From NCBI GenBank assembly GCA_018398765.1, contig JAHBMJ010005938.1, positions 1 to 57,500 of the forward strand: a stretch of 57,500 bases of DNA. The letters run 5' to 3'. The position numbers were made by a program, and so were the translations under genes. Source of the stretch: Chromera velia. Taxonomy: Eukaryota > Sar > Chromeraceae. Under the pieces are notes generated by a model, which did no database searches, was not told where the DNA came from, and saw only the letters and a program-made list of their open reading frames with translations. Positions 1 through 11,170 of the stretch are shown here, in pieces. Within the stretch, counting starts at the first letter, position 1. Each line of letters begins with the position of its first letter.

Positions 1-367
1 TGTATGTATGTATGTATGCAGGTACATTTTGAACGACGACGGCCTGTGCGTGAAATTCCTTTCATTCATTTTCATACAGAATTCTTTTCATGCATGCGTG
101 TGTGTATGTATGTATGTATGCAGGTACATTTTGAACGACGACGGCCTGTGCGTGAAATTCCTTTCATTCATTTTCATACAGAATTCTTTTCATGCATGCG
201 TGTGTGTATGTATGTATGTATGTATGCAGGTACATTTTGAACGACGACGGCCTGTGCGTGAAATTCCTTTCATTCATTTTCATACAGAATTCTTTTCATG
301 CATGCGTGTGTGTATGTATGTATGTATGCAGGTACATTTTGAACGACGACGGCCTGTGCGTGAAATT
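1..367 (+). repeat. Tandem array of a duplicated exon start plus palindrome-half element
   Basis: Units begin at 22, 124, 230 and 332, with spacings of 102, 106 and 102 bp; the window starts inside the array. Each unit holds a TGCAG acceptor, about 36 bp of exon start, then an element with the core TTTTCATACAGAATTC (catacagaat at 73, 175 and 281), then a (TGTA)n tract ending in the next acceptor. Only the last copy (332) runs on into the rest of the exon. The array stays open in two reading frames, so inclusion of a unit in mRNA cannot be excluded from sequence alone. Confidence 0.9.
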
Positions 368-1900
368 TCAGGCCTACCGTCCGTTCGGGAAGTGCGCAGA
401 CGGATTCCGAAAGAGCAAAATTAGGGATGAGAGGGTCTGCAGACGAGAAGAGATCTTCGAACCTGAACTCTCTTGCGAAGGTTTTGCAGAGTAAGTCAGC
501 GACTGAGTGAATGAGTGAGTGAGTGAGCGGCAGAGTGAGTGAGTAAGGTGGAGAGTATGTGAGCGGGTGGGCGAATAGGCGAAGGGGGGTGAGTGCGCGA
601 GTGAGCAAGTGAATCATCGTTGATGACTCTATTGTTCCGCGGGGGGTTTTCTTTGCTCGCTTTGCTTTGCTTAGAGGTTGGTTCATCTCTTTTCTTCATC
701 TCTTTCTGAATTCGTTGCTTCCTCGTTGCCGTCCTCTTTCTGTTTCACTTCTGTTTCTTTCTTCCTTTCTGTCTGTCCGTCTTTCTTGTTTGTCTTTCTT
801 CTTTGCAGGAAGGTCGACATTCACACAGGGGACTGCCTGGTTGAAATCAGACAACAAATCCTGATTGATCCGATAACACCAACAGCAGAGACTGCACCAG
901 AGAGAAACACACAAGGGGGGGAGACTGCTACTGCCACGGCTTCCTCTCTGAGTCCCTTGAGTTGTCCCCCCGGGTTTTTTCTTCGAAGCCCCGATCCCAG
1001 GGTCAAACCCCGACCACAGGCAGCGGCGTTCGCGGAAATCAATTTCGATTCCCCTGGCCCCCCATCCCCCCAGCAGAACCCAAACCAACCGCAGGGGGGG
1101 CAACGAGAGGGAGACGGGGGGACGATCAGAGAGCTGCCTCACGATGGCAGTACAGCAGTGTGTGTCGCCCTTGTTCCGTCGGGCCGTCGGGCCACGAAGC
1201 TGTGCCCCCGAGACAGCATCGCGTTGAAGAGCGGCAAGTGCCGGCGCATTTTGATTTCCTCCCGTTACTACCCGGACCTCTGCATGGACGGCTGGTTCTT
1301 CAACGACCGCCTAGGCCTTTGTGAGAGGGCGAGAATCAAAAAACCACAGAGACTCTGCCCGAGAAAATGGAAGGTACGTAGGTTGGCTTGCGTAATCTTT
1401 CTTTCCTGGACTTTGCTCGCTGCATGTACGTATCCAGGCAGGCCTTCTCATTTTTGTTTGTATTCATAATGCGGGGGGGGAACTAAAAGAACGTCTTTCC
1501 TTCTCAGAAAAGAGAACCAAAGAGAGCGAAGGACAAGCCGCGATCTTTGGGGAAACTACTGACGATCCAAAGACCGGAGGGAGGGAGGGAGGGAGGGGGT
1601 CTCTCTGTCTGACTGTCTCTCTATTTCCATGAGCATGAGATACCTCTGAAGATTGTTTTTACTAATTGTATGGATGCACGTTTGTTCGAGACCTGCTGGG
1701 GAGATGTGCTGAACACTCACAGTGAGATGGGAATCAAGCAGGGTATGCTTCTCTGCTCGCTGTTTGAGCCGAAGGAAACGAACGAACGAACGAACGAACG
1801 AGTGGTTGGGTCTTCTTCTTCAGGCTCTTGGAAGCAACGGGGAAGGCAAGAATGAAGCTGACGACACGCAGAGGTTGTCTCACGAGCTTGAAAGCCTGAA

Positions 1901-1934
<34 letters not shown>

Positions 1935-2289
1935 TTTTGTCTTTCTCTGTTCCGTTCTCTGCCCCCCCCCTTTCTCTTGAAGCCGCTCAATTCTTGCTTG
2001 CACGTCTGTGCTACAATTGATTGATTGATTGCAGGAATGGCCGTCCGACGACCCCGAGAAGCAGTGTTTCACCGAGAAGGCCCAAAAGGCAGATTGCGTG
2101 TGCCCCCCCGGCACAATTCAGAAACCTGCTCCTGAACGGTCGGTGGGGGGGTGGGTGGGCGAGCTCTACACATGCAGCGTGCACTACTCGGTTTTGCTGT
2201 GCTTTTATTGCATTCACGCGTGCACATATGCATAGAAACAAATGATAGTGAGGTTTACGTACACACGCACTTAGTCACCAAGACATTCC

Positions 2290-2327
<38 letters not shown>

Positions 2328-2567
2328 CACGTTCACGTGCTCCCACGGTTCGCATCATGCACATTGATTTTTGTCTGCCTGCCTGCCTGCCTGATTGACT
2401 GAGTGAAAGCAGATACCCGGGTCTAGCGGAGGCCCGAGAGAGGGAGAAGTGCGTGATGGTGCGTCTGAAGGCCCCCATTTGGTCCTGTGCCCATGTGCCG
2501 GGGTACGCCCTCGACCCAGTGGCCAAGCAGTGCACTCAGCCTGTGCTTCCAGAACAGGTCAGTCAGG

Positions 2568-2601
<34 letters not shown>

Positions 2602-2619
2602 CACTCACGCACACAGACA

Positions 2620-2698
<79 letters not shown>

Positions 2699-4701
2699 CC
2701 ATGCGGTCTTCGAATTAAAAGAAAGAAAGAAGCGAAAGAAGAAGAACGAATGAAAAATCGAGGAATGCCTTCATGGGAAGTGAGGCGGGAGGGAAGGAAG
2801 GAAGGAAGGAGGGAGGGAGGGAGGGAGGTAGGGAAGAAAGGAGGGAGGGAGGGAGGAAAGGAAGGAAGGAAAGAAGGAACGAAGGAAGGAAGGAACGAAG
2901 GAAGGAAGGAAGGAAGGAAGGAACAAAGAAAGGAAGAAGGGAAGGAAGGAAGAATGGAGGGAACGAGGGAAGGCACGAGGGAAGGAAGGAGGGAAGCAGG
3001 TCTGCTTGCGGTGTCACCTGAAGAAATTGCTGTTGGTGTGGGGGTAAATTGGTAAAGGGAGCACATTGCATGATTTCTCTCTTTCAGGTCCGAGCTCCTC
3101 GGAAGGGAATGTCTTTGGTGTTGCTCGACTACGCGATCGGCAGGGTGGTGCGTAGGTTGAACAGGGCGGCGAGGCTGCAGGCATGGTGGGAGAGGCGGAT
3201 CGTGAGAGTAAAACTTCCACCAGAGACGGAGAGGGAAGTCAACGACTGGAGAAAAAAGAAAAACCAGGCAAAGGCAGTAGAAGCATTCACAGGGCCAGGG
3301 TACTCTCCCCTTCCCGACTGTTCCCTCGTCGCAGGGGACCGTAACCCTGACTCTCTCCCTGTCGCCTGTCACCCCGTCATACGGCCAGAAGGGGAGACGG
3401 GCCCCGGCATACGGCAAGGAGAGGCTGGGCCCCCTCCGTCTGGGCCCCCCGGAGCACCGCCCTCCGGGTCCACGCTTGCCACCCAGAGACCGGCATCGGC
3501 TTCCCCGGCAGAATCAGAGAGAGTGCCGGGACCTCAGGAAGGGGAAGGAGGGGGAGCTGCAGCAGAAAACGGACCAGAGATAGTAGAGAACAGGGGACAA
3601 GAAGAGGAAGGGCTGAATGAAGAGGTAGAGGAAGAGGCAGGGAAACCAATAGAAGAAACGACAGGGAAAGAAAGATTTGGGGGTCCAGATCCTCAACGGC
3701 AAAAGGAAGGAAAAAGAGAAGAAAAAGAAGAAGAAAAGGCTATTGGCCAAACAGAGAATCCAGACCCCCAGCCCTTCAATGAGTCAGGAGTCTCAGATAC
3801 CACTGTTGTCACGGACACAGACAGAAAGAGGACTGCACCGTCCGAAGAAGAAGACAGCCGCCTCTTTGATGCAACGAAAAAAGACGTGGGGGAGAGTGCG
3901 GCTTCTCCTGCAGAAGGGGGGGACATTCATATTGAGGTCCCGCCGCATCAGTCTGAGAATGCCAGTGAGGAGAATCTGTTTGATTTTGAGGGGGACTTGC
4001 CGGTCGTCGAGAAGAGAAGCAACGCATCATCGGTCGATCCTTTTGTTTCTCCTCCCTCTCCTCTTCCCCCTTCTTCTTCTTCTTCTTCTTCTTTTGTCCA
4101 TGTGTTAGGAGATGGGTCGGAAGAGAGACGGGCTCACCTGGAGTCCCTGGTCCCTTTTCTAGAGGCAGAAGAGGCGGAAACGGGAGAGGAAGAGGAGAAA
4201 GAGGGAGAAGCAGAAGGAAAAGGAGTAGAAGAAGCCTTCCATCCCCAATCTCCCCTTTCCCTCTCAGGCGGTGGTGTTTCCCTTTCTGCCGCTGCTTTTT
4301 GGCGCCTCTTTGCCTCGGCCGAGAACGGAGGAAAAGAAGAAGAAGAAGACAGGGACTCGGAGGAAGAGATGAGTGACTCAGAATTTGAGAGAGAGTATTT
4401 GAGGGAGGATGCACAGGACCGGCAGTTCACATCAGGTCCCGGGATGGTGGTGGTGACGGTGGCGGGTCAGTTGAAAGACGGGGATAGAGAGGAGGACAAA
4501 GAGAAAGACTACGATGATGAAGACGAGTATGAGGATTTTGTAATTAAGTCAGAGCTTCCGGCCCATTTTCGCAGACTCTGGGAAAGAAGAAAAGTGGACC
4601 AATGGACAGATGTGACTGAGCAAGCGAAAAAAGAAATGGACGCAAAAGGGTGGGCAAGAAGACTATGGCAAACAATGTCTCAACTTGGCAGCAACGTCTG
4701 A
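332..4701 (+). CDS. Cysteine-rich oocyst-wall-protein-like protein, 3' part
   Basis: Five exons chain in frame: 332-490, 809-1373, 2035-2138, 2413-2557 and 3088-4701 (stop). The gene begins before the window. The first four exons encode spaced cysteines and CPPG-type motifs ([33 protein letters not shown]), the pattern of apicomplexan oocyst wall proteins (COWP/OWP), which are secreted disulphide-linked wall components. The last exon starts with a basic stretch rich in R and W, then becomes a long acidic Glu/Ser/Pro low-complexity tail with no membrane segment. Introns are GT-AG and hold (CA)n and (GGAA)n tracts. The OWP assignment rests on cysteine spacing only; another extracellular cysteine-rich family is possible. 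The first acceptor is ambiguous because it exists in four tandem copies. Confidence 0.55.
2289..2333. repeat. (CA)n microsatellite in intron
   Basis: Nearly pure CA dinucleotide tract between exons 2035-2138 and 2413-2557 of the oocyst-wall-like gene. A second CA tract, interrupted by GCAC units, lies at 2570-2695 in the next intron. Confidence 0.9.
2783..3000. repeat. (GGAA)n/(GGGA)n purine tract in intron
   Basis: About 220 bp of almost pure purine on the + strand, just upstream of the acceptor at 3087. Open frames of Lys-Glu-Gly-Arg repeats across it are a by-product of the repeat. Confidence 0.9.
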
Positions 4702-5320
4702 CTTGGACCTAAACTTGGACTGTATTTGTTCAAATGAATTAAGGTTTATTCCTAGCTGTCAATGCACTTCTCCCTAGACTTCTCCAGCTAGTTTTAGGCT
4801 ACTAACTTAGTTACTGAATTAAGGCTGAATTCTAGATGGCTCTAAAAGTGACTGAATGATATAGAAGAAAATCAATACCCGGTAGTAGACCGCGGTGAAA
4901 TACGGGGAAACCTGCATGAGGGGAAACCCAAGACAAAACTGATATACTATTAATCCTAATTCTTAGCCTAATTCCAAGTCTAATCCTAAGTCTTATAAAA
5001 AAAAAAGAAGCAAAAAACATAAAAAAACCTAGGCCTAGACCTAGGCCGTGCACTAACTAAATAAAAAAAGAAAGAAAGAAAAAGTTTTAAATGATAGCTG
5101 TTTTTTATGTAACTGTTATATTCCGTGCAACACTCAGACAATACTGGAACAACAGTTGTTTGTCTAGTTCAGAGGGTGATAAATAAAAAATACATGTATA
5201 ACCTATAAGCTAACCTTATAACCTACCTTTTTCCCTAGCTTTTCCCCTACCATATGCATGGCTTAGCAAAAAACGTTGAATAAAATATAAAGTTTATACA
5301 TATATATATATATATATAGT
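4702..5320. other. AT-rich spacer downstream of the oocyst-wall-like gene
   Basis: No credible open frame. It contains short A-runs, a palindromic CCTAGGCCTAGACCTAGG stretch near 5029 and an (AT)n run at 5299-5318 that abuts the first copy of the following tandem repeat. A 3' UTR and terminator for the upstream gene should lie here, but I cannot place them. Confidence 0.6.
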
Positions 5321-7345
5321 GAAGCAACAGCTAGTGAGCGTCTAACTAAGCAACTCAGTGCTAGGCTATAGCTTTACCTATATATGATCTCGATCTCGTG
5401 GCCTCATCGACAGAAGGAGTGTCAGTGTACGTTCTCGCTGCTTGGCCTCTAGATAGGCCAGTTTGATACAGTACTTTCTATCTAATTACATTTGTGCATG
5501 CTCTATCGATCCGACGTGTATGCTACATGCATGTGCATGCATTTTTGCGTTACCTGCGCTTGCTTTGCGCACAGGCCGTGAAGCTTCAACTTAGCGCGGA
5601 TTGACTTAACTTCGTTGGTGCCACTTTACGGCTATTCCCTTCTTTATGAGTGGTAGCGGATAGAAGGGAACCCATCACCATGTTGGTGGTCAAGAAACTT
5701 CACGTTCTGGTCTTGCTGCTTACGTCCTAGGCTTGCGTCCCATCATGTCCCGTCCTCTTCTTCTTGGTTGAGCTTCTTGAAGAGAGACAAAAATCTCTTC
5801 CAGAGTGAAGATGACAAATTGGAAGAGAGCGCCCGACTCTTACATGAAAGTTGGTGTGAAAGCCTGGCTCCGGATGAAGAGGCTCAGACAAAGCTGCACA
5901 GACAAGGCCGCTTGGAGTACGTTCTATTCGGTATGCAGGCCTGCCACTTCCACAGAGAAGGGAAATGCTCCCAGAGCGAAGGGAAGTAAAATGCTCCGAA
6001 GGAATGGAGATGTTTAGCTAGATATTTAAGGAGATGTTCGGAAGTGGTTCTTATCCTTGTGGATGAAGTGATCGTTGATGCCGCATGGTGACGGAATGCG
6101 AAGCATCAAGATGAGGTCGTAACTACAAGAGACGCAAAGAGCAGCTACCTCTGTCCCCGTCTGTCCCTTCTGCCAAGTCGCCGATCGAGATTCTGTTGTG
6201 TTGGGAGAGCAAGTGAGAAAGAGTGAATGAGGCTGCCCGGTCGTCCTGGGAGCTAGCACCACATGAAGCAACAGCTACTAGTGAGTGTCTAACTGAGCGA
6301 CTCAGTGCTAGGCTATAGCTTCACCTATATATGATCTCAATCTCGTGGCCTCATCGACAGAAGGAGTGTCAGTGTACGTTCTCGCTGCTTGGCCTCTAGA
6401 TAGGCCAGTTTGATGCAATACTTTCTATCTGATTGCATTTGTGCATGCATGCTCTATCGATCCGGCGTGTGTGCTACATGCATGTGCATGCATTTTTGCG
6501 TTACCTGCGCTCGCTTTGCGTGCAGGCCGTAAAGCTTTGACTTGGCGCGGATTAACTTGACTTCGTTGGTGCCACTTTACGGCTATTCTCTTCTTTATGA
6601 GCGGTAGCAGATAGAAGGGAACCCGTCACCGTGTTGGTGGTCAAGAAACTTCACGTTCTGGTCTTGCTGCTTGCGTCCTAGGCTTGCGTCCCATCATGTC
6701 CCGTCCTCTTCTTCTTGGTTGAGCTTCTTGAAGAGAGACGAGAATCTGTCCCAGAGCGAAGATGACAGATTAGAAGAGAGCGCCCGACTCTTACGTGAAA
6801 GTCGGTGCGAAAGCCTGGCTCCGGATGAAGAGGGTCAGACAAAGCTGCACAGACGAGGCCGCTTGGAGTGTGTTCCATTCGGCATGCAGGCCTGCCATTT
6901 CCACAGGGAAGGGAAATGCTCCCAGAGCGAAGGGAGGCAAAATGCTCCGACCGAGGGAACAGAGATGTTTAGCTAGATGTTTACTAGGGAGATGTTCGGA
7001 AGTGGTTCTCATCCTTGTGGATGAAGTGATCTAGTAGGAAGTGATCGTTGATGCCGCATGGTGACGGAATGCGAAGCATCAAGATGAGGTCGTGACTACG
7101 AGAGACGCAAAGAGCAGCTGCCTCAGCTACTAGTGAGTGTCTAACTGAGCGACTCAGTGCTAGGCTATAGCTTCACCTATATATGATCTCAATCTCGTGG
7201 CCTCATCGACAGAAGGAGTGTCAGTGTACGTTCTCGCTGCTTAGCCTCTAGATAGGCCAGTTTGATGCAGTACTTTCTGTCTGATTGCATTTGTGCATGC
7301 ATGCTCTATCGATCCGACGTGTGTGCTGCGCATGCATGTGCATGA
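5321..7345. repeat. Large degenerate tandem repeat, units of about 0.94 and 0.86 kb plus a partial copy
   Basis: Copy 1 starts at 5321 and copy 2 at 6265, both with gaagcaacagct. A third, partial copy starts at 7124 and diverges after about 7345. Copy 2 lacks about 100 bp present near the end of copy 1. Short open frames (5768-5989 and 6671-6976) correspond between copies, but most of their differences change the amino acid and many are CpG-to-TpG/CpA, so I read the unit as non-coding. It may be a decayed mobile element or a structural repeat; no terminal inverted repeats were found. Confidence 0.85.
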
Positions 7346-8013
7346 TCGATGCCCCGCATCTGGTTCTTTAGTGTCTCTCTGGTCCTTTGTCGGGCCAGTA
7401 TGCATCTTGCCTAGGCATAGGTCCTGTCCGTCTGTTATGGCCAATCTGTTGCAAGCGCAAGCCCCTCGAACTACCCCCATGCATGCGTGCGTCATCCATG
7501 CATTAGGCATGCATGCATATCGCGCGCGCGCGCGCGAGCTGACGCGCAATATAGGGGACGGCAAAAAAAAAAAAGCCATGCATGCATGCAAAACGCATGC
7601 GAAACCATGCAAACAAAAGGTCAGTCACTCGCGGATCCGAGGGGGCCTACAAAAAAAGCAGTTGTATCCACCTATATATCTAGCTAGCTGGCACAAACAA
7701 TTGCATGCAATGAGCGCCGAAGCAATCTGAGCTGCAATCATCATCCTCATCATCATCATCAGCAGCAGCAACAGCCGGAGTGTGAAATGATGGCATTATG
7801 ATGCCGGTAACCGGTAGATCGATCGATGCCGGTAGACGGCGGGTCTGTCTTTTTAAATATATACATTCATGCATGTGTACAACCGCCGACCGGCCTATAT
7901 AGTTTCTTTTAAGTTCGTTCCCAACCAGTGTCCGAGTGTTTGCTCCTTGAGCAACTTCAGAAAGTGCCACCACTGTCTGGCAGCACACGCTTTCTTTTGT
8001 GTCTCTCTCAGTT
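7346..8013. other. Upstream region of the VIT-like gene
   Basis: Contains many GCATGC words, a (CG)n run near 7521-7536, an A12 tract at 7563, a (TCA)n tract near 7740-7770 and nested CGATCGAT near 7817. No coding exon is evident. The promoter and 5' UTR of the transporter gene presumably lie here; a CTCTCTCAG just before the start codon at 8014 could also be a splice acceptor. Confidence 0.5.
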
Positions 8014-9884
8014 ATGGAGTTGCCGGCAGGCATTTTGAATCAGGAGACGCCTCAGCAGACACCCACCGATGAAGAGCCGTGGCCGCCCGAGAAAATCTCC
8101 GAGCTTCTGCAAACGCACACATCCAGATTCAGTGTTGCGTCTGATAAAGCCAAGAACAGACACCTCCTCAGCATCGTGCGTAACATCTCGACCGTTGCTT
8201 CGCGTGGGGAGAAGCTCACGGTGGAACGCTGTCTCGTTGCAGCCCTCAGCTCATCCACCGCCACCGACGACGAAGAGGCACAGGCACCAGGGCCGAGCAA
8301 TCTGTCACATGCCACAGCAGGTGCAGGTGACCTAGAGGCGTGCCAATGGCCTCGTTGTGGTCACCCAGTCAAAGACAACAACGGGGAGTACTGCGCAGAG
8401 CATTCAGAGCTGCAGGCAAAATGGCAGCACCGGCACTTCTCGGACCGCAAAGGATGGATCAGAGCCGCTGTGCTGGGTGCGCAGGATGGGCTCGCATCCA
8501 CCACGTCCCTGTTGATCGGTCTTGTCGCTGCGGGGGCCAGCACGGGGACGCTGTGTGTCGGGGGTTCTGCCGCGCTTGTCTCGGGTACGCGTATTTGGTA
8601 TTAACATCGTTTTGTTCTTTGTTCTACCGGTCTTCGATGTATGTATGTTATAGATGTACTGCGCAACAAGCTCTGCCACGCTTGTCTGGAAGACTGTGAG
8701 TCCGGCTGCGCTCTGTGCCTCAAGATCTGTTATCGATATGACATATGGAACAGAGATATTCCGCCTGCTTCTTCCTGTCACCATGAGCCTCGCTGCGCCC
8801 TGGCCCGCCCCTCCTTTTCCGTCTCCTTGGCAGAGAGACTGAATGGCGTCCGACAGACGAGAAAATCGAAAAATGCAGTGCAGCAGAGTGCATAAAGGAA
8901 CTAGCGAGATGTGTGTGCACGTCTCTCACACGCACACTTTGTCGGTCGGTCTGTCTGTCTGTCTGCCTGCCTCCCTCCCTGCCTGTCTGTCTGTTTCTCT
9001 GTCTGTTTCTCTCTCTGCCTTTCTTTCTATCGGTCTGTCCGTCCGTCCATCTATCTGTCCGTCCGTCCGTCTGTCTGTCCGTCCGTCTGTCTGCCTGTCT
9101 GTCTGTCCGAAAGACAGGAAGCGAAAACGTAAAATAAAGAAAAGACGATAAAGACTGTCCGCCCGCCCGTCCGTCCGGCTATCTCGCTGTCTCTCCGTCC
9201 GTCTCTCCGTCCGGTCTGTCTGCCTGCCTGCCTGCCTTTCTAAGAAGAGACGATACAGTCTGTCTGTCTGTTATGTTCATGAAGAAAAGGAGGGAGAAGA
9301 AGAATCCGTCTGTCTGTCTGTCCGAGAAGAAGAAGCATATGGTCTGTCCGTCCGTCTGTCTGTCTGAGTTGTCGTGATGTTCTTTTGTCTTTGTTGCTTT
9401 CTTTCTGTTTGTCTGTCGTGTTCATGAAGAAAAGAAGGGAGAAGAAGAAACATATAGTCTGTCTGTCTGTCTGTCTGTCCGTCTTTCTGTCCGCCTCTCT
9501 GTCTCTTTGTCCGTCTGTTTGTTTCTCTGTCTCTCTGTCCTTTTTTCTTTGTACGTCTGTTTGTCTCTCTGCCCGTTTGTCAGTCTGTCCGTCTGTCCCT
9601 CCCACCGCCTGTCTAAAGAACATGACGGTGCCGGTTCCCACGTGCAGTTTTCTTCCTGTTTTTTCTTTGTTGTAGTTTTTCTCTCTTTTTTTCTTGTTTG
9701 TTTTTTTGTGTCGTTTTTTCTTTGTCTCTCTTGTCTTGAGTGGAAGCAGCAGAGGATTAACGTGTGAACCCAGTGATCACGTGAAAGTCTGTCGGGAGGT
9801 GGAGAGGCAAGGGGCGCTTAACCCTCACCTTTCGGGCCCCCTGCCCACGCTGTTTGATCGTTGGCTGTGCTCTTTTGTCTTTGT

Positions 9885-9916
<32 letters not shown>

Positions 9917-10102
9917 TTTGTCTGTTATGTACATGAAGAAAAGGAGGGAGAAGAAAAACATATAGTCTGTCTGCCCGTCCGTCCTCTGTCTTTCTGTCTC
10001 AATCTGTCTGTCCGCCTCTCTGTCTCTTTGTCCGTCTGTTTGTCTCTCCGTCCGTCCGTCTCTCTGTCTGTCTGTCTGTCTGTCTCTCCGTCCGGCCGTC
10101 TA

Positions 10103-10133
<31 letters not shown>

Positions 10134-10138
10134 GTCTC

Positions 10139-10169
<31 letters not shown>

Positions 10170-10433
10170 TTCTGTCTCTCCGTCGGTCCGTCTATCTGTC
10201 TGTCTGTCTGTCTATCTGTCTATCTGTGACATAATCTGTCTACCTGTCTATCTGTCTATCCATCTGTCTGTCTGTCTGTCTCTTTCTTTCCAGTGACGAC
10301 GTGCATGAAAGTACCGGAGGTGCCATGCAGATGCACTGGGTTCTCATGTCTACATCCCCCTTGTATCTCTTTCTGTTTTCTCATGTTGAAGAAGAAGCAG
10401 CATGGTGAAAAGAAGAAAACAAGACAACACATG

Positions 10434-10469
<36 letters not shown>

Positions 10470-11170
10470 GTATTCGTGTGCGTGCGCGTGTGTGTGTGCC
10501 AAGGTGTATGTTGATAGATTGACTTCGATGCACGGATGCTGACTCAGGATATGATGGATTTGTTTTGGGGCCGGTGTTGTATGCACGTGTCCGTACTTGC
10601 TTGCATACAGGTGCGCTCTCCATGGCTGTGGGCGAGTACGTATCTGTCGCCGCGCAGGCCGACACGGAGAAGGCGGACATCGCACGGGAGAGGGAACTGC
10701 ACTCTTCGCCCTCCTTCGCCTTCTTCGAGTTGCGCGAGCTCGCAAAGATCTACCAAGAGAGGGGTCTGTCCCCAGACCTTGCCGCAATTGTCGCCCTCCA
10801 GCTGTCATCACCCGGAGTAGAGAAGAAAATCCTCTCGCATGTGCGCGATGACATCGGCATTGATGTGTCTGTGCCCCCCAGACCCTTTCAGGCCTCAGCA
10901 GTCTCCGGGTGTACATTCAGTCTCGGTGCGATCATGCCACTCCTCGCGGCCTGTCTGGCGTCGGACACTGTCGTCCGTCTAGTGTTGCTGTGCATCCTCG
11001 GAAGTGTCGTGTTGGTGGGATTCGGAGTTATAGCGGCCCTCTTGGGGGGTGCGTCGCCTGTAAAGTCTGCAGTGCGGCTGCTGCTCGGTGGGCTTGCAAC
11101 TATGGGAGGCACATACCTTCTCGGGTATGTTGTGGGGTTACTGACGGGTGTTGACTCCTTGGGTGTTTGA
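8014..11170 (+). CDS. VIT1/CCC1-family iron (Fe/Mn) transporter with N-terminal extension
   Basis: Two exons, 8014-8584 and 10611-11170, join in phase 1 to give about 376 aa. The junction rebuilds the family motif GALSMAVGEYVSV. The C-terminal two thirds match the vacuolar iron transporter family: a first membrane segment containing AQDGLAST, the GALSMAVGEY segment, a cytoplasmic Glu-rich loop (DTEKADIARERELH, then LAKIYQERGLSPDLA) and three hydrophobic segments ending in LLGYVVGLL. VIT proteins move ferrous iron into vacuoles or acidic stores in exchange for protons. Residues 1-140 are not part of the usual family: they are hydrophilic and include a C-x4-C-x11-C-x2-H pattern (C110, C115, C127, H130) that could bind zinc or iron. 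ATG 8014 is the first Met in frame; an upstream exon is possible. Confidence 0.85.
8585..10610 (+). repeat. VIT-gene intron filled with (TCTG)n and pyrimidine repeats
   Basis: A single 2.0-kb GT-AG intron (gtacgc...catacag). Most of it is (TCTG)n, (TCCG)n and (TTTC)n on the sense strand, notably 8941-9240 and 9960-10290. It also carries several copies of a non-simple cassette, annotated separately. Deduced proteins of repeated SVCLSVCL type across it are artefacts of the repeat. Confidence 0.85.
9271..9975 (+). repeat. Dispersed intronic cassette, three copies in the VIT intron
   Basis: Copies at about 9271-9310 (partial), 9372-9465 and 9866-9970 share TTTTGTCTTTGTT, then TTTCTTTC and TTTGTCTGT, then CATGAAGAAAAG, GGGAGAAGAAG and CATATAGTCTGTCTG. 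A weaker relative lies at 10383-10440. The same unit occurs in a FAM184-gene intron on the other strand (24376-24690). All clear copies are in the sense direction of the host gene. Confidence 0.75.

Noticed and set aside
2453-3055. Long open frames of Lys-Glu-Gly-Arg or Leu-Pro-Ser repeats (also at 16448-17180, 18788-19562 and 47532-47904)
   Set aside because: They are translations of (GGAA)n/(GAAA)n microsatellites, open in several frames on both strands, and lie within introns of recognisable genes.
5768-6976. Matching open frames of 73-101 codons in copies 1 and 2 of the 0.9-kb tandem repeat
   Set aside because: Differences between copies are mostly amino-acid-changing and fall at CpG sites, with no sign of protein-level constraint.
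8843-10514. Leu/Ser/Val/Cys-rich open frames resembling membrane proteins
   Set aside because: Pure products of (TCTG)n repeats inside the VIT intron.
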